In this document: piece by piece, positions 6,078 through 10,209 of the stretch
Numbering within the stretch: position 1 is the stretch's first letter
Layout of the letters: each line of letters opens with the position of its first letter
From: an uncultured Clostridia bacterium
GTDB taxonomy: Bacteria; Bacillota; Clostridia; TANB77; CAG-508
DNA length: 10,209 nt
Direction: 5' to 3'
Assembly: GCA_947624365.1 (NCBI GenBank)
Contig: CANQJY010000037.1
Coordinates: 1-10,209 of the forward strand
The notes under the pieces: model-generated
Told to the model about the DNA's origin: nothing
Seen by the model: only the letters and a program-made list of their open reading frames with translations
Databases searched by the model: none
Position numbers and translations under genes: made by a program

Positions 6078-7061
6078 ATGATTAATCCTGAAAACAATCC
6101 AGATTATGTAAATGCATTCTTAGACTATAGTGCTACAATATTAAATAAATCACCTAATAGCATACGAGAATATAATTATGACATATCTATGTTTTTAAAA
6201 TTTATTAAAATTCGATTTAAATTAACTAAGGAAACAGATTTTTCTAAAATTATCATAAAGGATATTTCAATTGGTACTATTAGAAAAATACAACTTGATG
6301 ATATTCATGCTTTTATCGGATATTTGGCAAGAGAGCAAGGAAGTAAGGCTGCAACTAGAGCACGTAAGGTTTCTACAATTAGAATATTTTTTAAATATTT
6401 AAATCAAAAGGCAGATTCTGCATATGCAATAAAAACAAATCCTGCACAAAATTTAGAAACTCCTAAATTAGATAAAAGGCAACCTAAATATTTAAATTTG
6501 GATGATAGTAGAAAATTGTTGCAAATTACAGATAATGCTGATAATAGAAATCATCAAAGAGATTATGCTATTATAACTTTATTATTAAATTGCGGTATGC
6601 GTCTTTCTGAACTTGTAGAAATTAATATTAATGATATTGATTTTAGTGAAAATAAATTAACTGTTATTGGAAAAGGTAATAAAGAAAGAACGATATATTT
6701 AAATCAAGCGTGTATCAAAGCAATTAATGAATATTTAGCAGTTAGACCTAAAACTGGTACAAGCACAAGTTCTCAGAAAGCTTTGTTTTTGAGCGAAAGA
6801 AAAGAAAGAATTAGTAGGAGAACTGTACAACATATAGTATATACGAAATTATCAGCTGCAGGTTTAGATCCATCAAAATATTCTGTTCATAAATTACGTC
6901 ATACTGCAGCAACTTTGATGTATCAATATGGACATGTTGATATTAGAGCATTACAAGAATTGTTAGGACACGAAAGTATTTCTACAACTGAAATTTATAC
7001 ACATGTTGATAATAGTCAAGTTAGGGATGCTGTAGAAAGTAATCCACTTGCAGGCTTATAA
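6078..7061 (+). CDS. XerC/XerD-like tyrosine recombinase
   Basis: This is a site-specific recombinase of the tyrosine class, which cuts and rejoins DNA through a 3'-phosphotyrosine. With the chosen start it has 327 residues, close to the usual 300. The SAM-like core-binding domain spans about 8-110 (YVNAFLDYSATILNKSPNSI). The catalytic domain spans about 134-318 and has every active-site residue: R175 in GMRLSEL, K199 in IGKGNKER, H271 and R274 in HKLRHTAATLMY, H298 in LGHES, and Y307 in EIYTHV. The ORF is open back to TTG 6027 and ATG 6033, but those would add a short hydrophobic tail unlike the family; none of the starts has an SD. The protein resembles the chromosomal clostridial XerC/D recombinases more than phage integrases, and no tRNA or phage gene is near. 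It may act in chromosome dimer resolution, but no dif site was found here. Confidence 0.9.
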   Translation: MINPENNPDYVNAFLDYSATILNKSPNSIREYNYDISMFLKFIKIRFKLTKETDFSKIIIKDISIGTIRKIQLDDIHAFIGYLAREQGSKAATRARKVSTIRIFFKYLNQKADSAYAIKTNPAQNLETPKLDKRQPKYLNLDDSRKLLQITDNADNRNHQRDYAIITLLLNCGMRLSELVEININDIDFSENKLTVIGKGNKERTIYLNQACIKAINEYLAVRPKTGTSTSSQKALFLSERKERISRRTVQHIVYTKLSAAGLDPSKYSVHKLRHTAATLMYQYGHVDIRALQELLGHESISTTEIYTHVDNSQVRDAVESNPLAGL

Positions 7062-7086
7062 AAATAGGGTTATTATACCCTATTTT
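7061..7086. terminator. Bidirectional terminator between recombinase and LysM genes
   Basis: AAAATAGGGT (7061-7070) and ACCCTATTTT (7077-7086) pair perfectly around a TATTAT loop. T-rich sequence follows on both strands. It serves the two convergent genes and overlaps both of their ends. Confidence 0.85.
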
Positions 7087-7390
7087 ATTTGTATGAAGGT
7101 ATTTTTAATTCTTTGCCTACAAATATATTGGCATCTGCTAATCCATTAATTTCTTTTATATTTTGCACAATATCACGGATATCATAGTCCTTATAGTATT
7201 GGTTGTTTTTTGATTGCTCATTTGCAATATACCATAGAGTTTCTCCTTTTGATACATATATAGTTTTATATGCTGTTTTTGTATTACTTGATGAATTATT
7301 TGTTAGTAGCAATATACATATAAATAATATGCCTAATATAATAGCTGGTAATTTCATGAATTTTTTTCTATTTACAATTTTTATTTTCAT
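7085..7390 (-). CDS. YneA-like membrane-anchored LysM protein
   Basis: This 101-residue protein has a basic N terminus, one membrane segment (about 13-30), a Ser/Asn/Thr linker, and one LysM domain (about 42-97: YKTIYVSKGETLWYIA ... INGLADANIFVGKELKIP). LysM binds peptidoglycan. Size and layout match YneA, the SOS-induced division inhibitor of Bacillus, which is held in the membrane and acts at the septum during DNA damage. GGAGG lies six bases before the ATG at 7390. The promoter is a perfect consensus overlapped by LexA-like sequences, which supports the YneA role. lexA, the usual neighbour of yneA, is not in the window; the upstream gene is a ROK kinase. It could instead be another small LysM wall protein, so I leave the symbol empty. 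Confidence 0.75.
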   Translation of the reverse strand: MKIKIVNRKKFMKLPAIILGILFICILLLTNNSSSNTKTAYKTIYVSKGETLWYIANEQSKNNQYYKDYDIRDIVQNIKEINGLADANIFVGKELKIPSYK

Positions 7391-7409
7391 AATAAACCTC
7401 CAAAATAAA

Positions 7410-7453
7410 AATAAATGTTCGCTTTATAGTTATATTATATACGAACATTTATT
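7410..7453. promoter_or_regulatory. LexA-like operator pair (12-bp inverted repeat) over the LysM promoter
   Basis: AATAAATGTTCG (7410-7421) and CGAACATTTATT (7442-7453) are perfect inverted copies 20 bases apart. One lies in the -35/-10 spacer, the other just after the start of transcription. Against the Gram-positive LexA box CGAACnnnnGTTCG, 7442-7455 matches 8 of 10 fixed positions and 7408-7421 matches 7. A third weak copy (CAAAAAAATGTTTG, 7472-7485) lies upstream of the -35. LexA control is inferred from this and from the YneA-like product. Confidence 0.55.
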
Positions 7454-7462
7454 CTTTGTCAA
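7434..7462 (-). promoter_or_regulatory. Consensus sigma-A promoter of the LysM gene
   Basis: On the minus strand TTGACA (7462-7457), exactly 17 bases, then TATAAT (7439-7434): a full match to the sigma-A consensus. The predicted transcription start is near 7427, giving a leader of about 36 bases. Confidence 0.85.
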
Positions 7463-7511
7463 GAGTTTTTACAAAAAAATGTTTGCTTTTTGCTTTTGGA
7501 TTATAATAGTA

Positions 7512-8381
7512 TTATAGTGTTGCTCCTATCATTCCTGCATCATTTTTAAATTTACCCATAACAAATACTGGCATATCATTTTTATCTATAAATAAAGTTT
7601 CATTTTCCAATTTTTGTTTAATTTTATCTAGTAAAATATCTTCATAATATGAAAAACTACCTCCAAAGCCAATAACTTCTGGTAATGTAATATCTATAAT
7701 ATTGCTTAGTCCCATACAAAAATCATCTACATATTTATCAATTATTTGTTGTACTTTAGGACTTTCTATGTTTTCACGTAAATAGGCACGTATTACTTTT
7801 CCTGAATTATTTGATATACCTAAAATATCTTGGACAGATTTTTTTAATGCTTTCATAGAACCATAAGTTTCAAAACAACCTTTTTTGCCACATCTACATA
7901 AATTACCATTTCTATGTACTACCATGTGGCCATATTCATTTATGAAAAAATTATTATCATGAAAATTTACTGCTCCTATTCCTGTTCCTATAACAAGAAA
8001 AACACCGTTTGAAAATGATTTTAAGCAACCATATTCTTTTTCTGCTTTTGTTGCACATAAGCTATCTGTATTAACACTAACTGGAATTGAGAATTCTGAA
8101 TATAAGATATCTGCAAAATTGATTCCATTTAATTCAGGTAAATTTGGAGAAATGATTAAAGTATTTTTCTTTATTTGCCCTGCTAATGATATTCCAATCA
8201 TTTCAATACTATATTTTTTTGTCATGATAGATATAGTATTTTTTAAATATTGTACTAAATTTTTACGAATTTGATTTTTAAATTCTACATCATATACATA
8301 TTCTATTTTTTCTATAATTGTTTCGCCATCTACAACTGCAATAGCAATATGACTTCCACCAATATCAATTCCAATTCTCAT
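7512..8381 (-). CDS. ROK-family sugar kinase (glucokinase-like)
   Basis: This cytoplasmic protein is a ROK-fold ATP-dependent sugar kinase of 289 residues, the normal length. The N-terminal phosphate loop is IGIDIGGSH (3-11). NTDS at 104-107 corresponds to the usual END segment and provides the probable catalytic base D106. GTGIGAV (132-138) is the second nucleotide-binding segment. The ROK signature with zinc ligands is EYGHMVV...CRCGKKGCFETYGS (149-175; H152, C162, C164, C169). IGFGGSF (237-243) is the adenosine loop. There is no N-terminal helix-turn-helix, so it is a kinase and not a ROK repressor. The ATG at 8381 has AGGAG nine bases upstream; an earlier in-frame start would lie inside the preceding terminator region. 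Substrate (glucose, N-acetylglucosamine, N-acetylmannosamine or fructose) cannot be decided. It follows the dTDP-sugar operon, separated by a terminator. Confidence 0.9.
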   Translation of the reverse strand: MRIGIDIGGSHIAIAVVDGETIIEKIEYVYDVEFKNQIRKNLVQYLKNTISIMTKKYSIEMIGISLAGQIKKNTLIISPNLPELNGINFADILYSEFSIPVSVNTDSLCATKAEKEYGCLKSFSNGVFLVIGTGIGAVNFHDNNFFINEYGHMVVHRNGNLCRCGKKGCFETYGSMKALKKSVQDILGISNNSGKVIRAYLRENIESPKVQQIIDKYVDDFCMGLSNIIDITLPEVIGFGGSFSYYEDILLDKIKQKLENETLFIDKNDMPVFVMGKFKNDAGMIGATL

Positions 8382-8405
8382 ATTATATTTCTCCTTTTTT
8401 ATTTT

Positions 8406-8437
8406 AACAAAAAGCATCGAATATTTCCCGATGCTTT
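8406..8437 (-). terminator. Intrinsic terminator of the rfb operon
   Basis: On the minus strand AAAGCATCG (8437-8429) pairs with CGATGCTTT (8419-8411) around a nine-base loop, followed by TTTTTGTT. It begins six bases after the rfbB stop and separates rfbB from the ROK kinase. Confidence 0.85.
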
Positions 8438-8443
8438 AAACTT

Positions 8444-9412
8444 TTATTTTAGCCAATCTGGATTTTTTAGATACCAGTCAATTGTTTTTATAATTCCGTC
8501 TTCAAATTTTGTTTTTGGTTCCCATCCTAATTCATTTTTTATTTTTGTAGGATCTATAGCATATCTATAATCATGTCCTTTTCTATCTTCTACAAATTCA
8601 ATTAAATCTTCAGATTTTCCTAATCTATTTAAAATTAATTTTACAATTACAATATTTCTCTTTTCATTATGTCCACCAATATTATATCTTTCTCCAGAAA
8701 TTCCTTTATGGAATACCAAATCAATTGCTTCACAATGATCTTCTACATATAGCCAGTCACGAATGTTTTTACCAGTTCCATAAACAGGTAATTTTTGGTT
8801 ATTTAATGCTAATTTTATCATATGTGGAATTAATTTTTCATGATGTTGATATGGTCCATAATTATTAGAACAATTAGTAACATTTATATTCATTTTATAA
8901 GTTTCTTTATAAGCAAATGCAATTAAATCTGAACTTGCTTTTGATGATGAATATGGGCTACTTGGTTTAATAGGTGATGTTTCTGTAAAATATCCATCTT
9001 CTTGTAAAGAGCCATACACCTCATCTGTTGAAATATGTACAAACTTATTTGGACTACCCTCTCCCCAATTTCTTTTTGCAGCTTCTAATAATGTATGTGT
9101 TCCTATTACATTTGTATGTGTAAAAATAAATGGATCTTTTATACTATTATCTACATGTGATTCTGCTGCAAAATGGATAACACCATTGATTTTGTATTTT
9201 TCAAATAGAGACATTACAAGGTCAAAATCACAAATATCTCCTTGTACAAATGTAATTTTATCCATTACATTTTTTAAATTATCTAAATTTCCTGCATATG
9301 TTAATTTGTCTAATACAATAACATTGTAATCTGGATGTTTATTAACAAAATATTCTGCAAAATTTGCACCAATAAAACCTGCAGCACCTGTTACTAAGAC
9401 ATTGTTTTCCAT
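8444..9412 (-). CDS. rfbB: dTDP-glucose 4,6-dehydratase
   Basis: Second step of the dTDP-rhamnose pathway: it converts dTDP-glucose to dTDP-4-keto-6-deoxyglucose with bound NAD. It has 322 residues, near the family norm, and belongs to the extended short-chain dehydrogenases. The NAD loop TGAAGFIG is at 8-15, D60 and I in GDI (58-60), FAAESHVDNSI at 81-91, and STDEVYG at 128-134 with the catalytic T129, D130 and E131. The YxxxK pair is Y154 and K158, then NNYGPYQHHEKLIP (183-196), RDWLYVEDHCEA (218-229) and R277-GHDYRYAID (279-287). AGGAGG (9425-9420) lies seven bases before the ATG and overlaps the rfbC stop. It is the last gene before the operon terminator, so rfbD is not downstream. Confidence 0.97.
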   Translation of the reverse strand: MENNVLVTGAAGFIGANFAEYFVNKHPDYNVIVLDKLTYAGNLDNLKNVMDKITFVQGDICDFDLVMSLFEKYKINGVIHFAAESHVDNSIKDPFIFTHTNVIGTHTLLEAAKRNWGEGSPNKFVHISTDEVYGSLQEDGYFTETSPIKPSSPYSSSKASSDLIAFAYKETYKMNINVTNCSNNYGPYQHHEKLIPHMIKLALNNQKLPVYGTGKNIRDWLYVEDHCEAIDLVFHKGISGERYNIGGHNEKRNIVIVKLILNRLGKSEDLIEFVEDRKGHDYRYAIDPTKIKNELGWEPKTKFEDGIIKTIDWYLKNPDWLK

Positions 9413-9423
9413 TATTTTTCCTC

Positions 9424-10005
9424 CTACTCTAAATTTTGAAATAAATTAGTATTTTTTAATTCTTTAAGAGATGGCCATTTTGCATCTTTTTCAGAAGTTA
9501 GTAAATCTTTGATTTCAATATCACCTAAAGGCCAAGCTATTGCGACATCTTTATCATTCCAAGCTAAACCACCTTCAGCTTCTCCATTATAAAAATCATC
9601 ACATTTGTATGTAAATTCTGCTTCATCTGATAATACTAAAAATCCATGTGCAAATCCTTTTGGAATCATAAACATTTTTTTATTTTCTTCTGAAAGTATA
9701 ACTCCTTCCCACTTTCCATATGTTTCACTTTGAGGTCTTAAGTCTACAGCTACATCAAATACTTCTCCTTTAATTACTCGTACTAATTTTGCTTGTGTAT
9801 TTTTGGTTTGAAAATGTAATCCTCTTAAAACCCCTCTTTTAGATTTTGATTGATTATCTTGCACAAAATTGTAATTTAATCCAATTTCTTCAAAATCTTT
9901 CTTACTATATGTTTCCATGAAATAGCCTCTATTATCGCCAAATACAGTTGGCTCTATAATATAAACATCTTTAATACTTGTTTCAATCTTTTTAAATTTG
10001 CTCAT
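9424..10005 (-). CDS. rfbC: dTDP-4-dehydrorhamnose 3,5-epimerase
   Basis: A cupin-fold epimerase that turns dTDP-4-keto-6-deoxyglucose into dTDP-4-keto-rhamnose, the third step of dTDP-rhamnose synthesis. With the ATG at 10005 it has 193 residues, near the usual 180-190. The family marks are GYFMETYS (27-34), QDNQSKSKRGVLRGLHFQ (49-66) with catalytic H64, K73, VAVDLR (85-90), IPKGFAHGFLVL (114-125), and the tyrosines Y133 and Y139 in FTYKCDDFY. I take the ATG at 10005 and not TTG 10023: AAGGG (10019-10015) lies nine bases before this ATG, while the TTG lacks an SD. It lies 21 bases after rfbA and 11 before rfbB, in one operon. Confidence 0.96.
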   Translation of the reverse strand: MSKFKKIETSIKDVYIIEPTVFGDNRGYFMETYSKKDFEEIGLNYNFVQDNQSKSKRGVLRGLHFQTKNTQAKLVRVIKGEVFDVAVDLRPQSETYGKWEGVILSEENKKMFMIPKGFAHGFLVLSDEAEFTYKCDDFYNGEAEGGLAWNDKDVAIAWPLGDIEIKDLLTSEKDAKWPSLKELKNTNLFQNLE

Positions 10006-10026
10006 ATTTAATTTCCCTTTCAATTT

Positions 10027-10209
10027 TTATTTTTCATCTGCAAAGTTTTTTAGATATTGTCCATATTCAGTTTTCATGAATTTCTCTGAAATTTTTATTA
10101 ATTGTTCTTTATTAATCCATTTTTTACGGAATGCAATTTCTTCTGGACAACATACTTGCATTCCTTGTCTTTTTTCAATTGTTTGTACAAAACTTGCTGT
10201 TTCTAGTAG
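10027..10209 (-). CDS. rfbA: Glucose-1-phosphate thymidylyltransferase, C-terminal part (5' end outside window)
   Basis: Only the last 60 residues are in the window; the frame is open to the edge. The enzyme starts the dTDP-sugar pathway, making dTDP-glucose from dTTP and glucose-1-phosphate. The segment ETASFVQTIEKRQGMQVCCP (3-22) followed by EEIAFRKKWINKEQL (23-37) and MKTEYGQYL (45-53) is the typical end of RfbA/RmlA, where the C-terminal helices of the tetrameric enzyme lie. The TAA at 10029-10027 is followed after 21 bases by rfbC. The order rfbA-rfbC-rfbB on one strand makes the assignment safe in spite of the short piece. Confidence 0.93.
   Translation of the reverse strand, partial: LLETASFVQTIEKRQGMQVCCPEEIAFRKKWINKEQLIKISEKFMKTEYGQYLKNFADEK

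Noticed and set aside
7203..7517. Plus-strand open frame antisense to the LysM gene
   Set aside because: It overlaps the SD-led LysM gene and its promoter, is Phe/Ile-rich without a domain, and has no SD.
8382..8410. TTGTTA-N17-TATAAT on the minus strand before the ROK kinase
   Set aside because: The -10 lies between the SD and the ATG, so transcription would start after the start codon; likely chance in AT-rich DNA. The kinase's real promoter remains unidentified.
1..10209. CRISPR array, prophage or insertion sequence
   Set aside because: No regularly spaced direct repeats, phage genes or complete transposase gene were found; the only mobile-like item is the hairpin after rho.

Overview
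The window is strongly AT-rich, with dense coding and many SD-led genes. It reads as chromosome of a low-GC, anaerobic, spore-forming member of the Clostridia. Supporting this are the clostridial-type [FeFe] hydrogenase tail, the sporulation pair yabP-yabQ next to a divIC-like gene, and a clostridial XerC/D-type recombinase. I cannot fix the genus from the sequence.

Layout. Bases 1-1092 (+) hold the 3' end of a [FeFe] hydrogenase gene and upp (uracil salvage), closed by a hairpin terminator. Bases 1148-1252 (-) hold a 34-residue asparagine-rich microprotein with a very good ribosome binding site. Bases 1390-2793 (+) are murD with its own promoter and terminator. Bases 2880-4038 (+) are yabP, yabQ and a divIC/ftsB-like gene in the order known from Bacillus, ending in a terminator. 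Bases 4159-5490 (+) are rho behind an extended -10 promoter. Directly after rho lies a perfect 38-bp inverted repeat (5494-5577) of palindromic, REP/MITE-like character. Bases 5588-6077 contain no convincing ORF but do contain a strong promoter, several hairpins and AT-rich inverted repeats. Bases 6078-7061 (+) encode an XerC/D-like tyrosine recombinase, apparently without an SD and possibly leaderless. A bidirectional terminator separates it from the minus-strand genes.

Minus strand, read from the right edge: rfbA (partial), rfbC and rfbB form a dTDP-sugar operon that stops at a terminator at 8406-8437. A ROK-family sugar kinase follows (8381-7512). Last is a YneA-like, membrane-anchored LysM protein (7390-7085) behind a perfect-consensus promoter overlapped by LexA-like half-sites.

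Functionally the window is mostly core metabolism: fermentative hydrogen metabolism, nucleotide salvage, peptidoglycan precursor synthesis, spore cortex assembly, division, transcription termination, recombination, and activated deoxysugars for surface polysaccharide. I see no phage, CRISPR, tRNA or rRNA. The best candidates for something undescribed are the Asn-rich microprotein, the hairpin element after rho, the ORF-free region with its own promoter, and the operator arrangement at the LysM gene.
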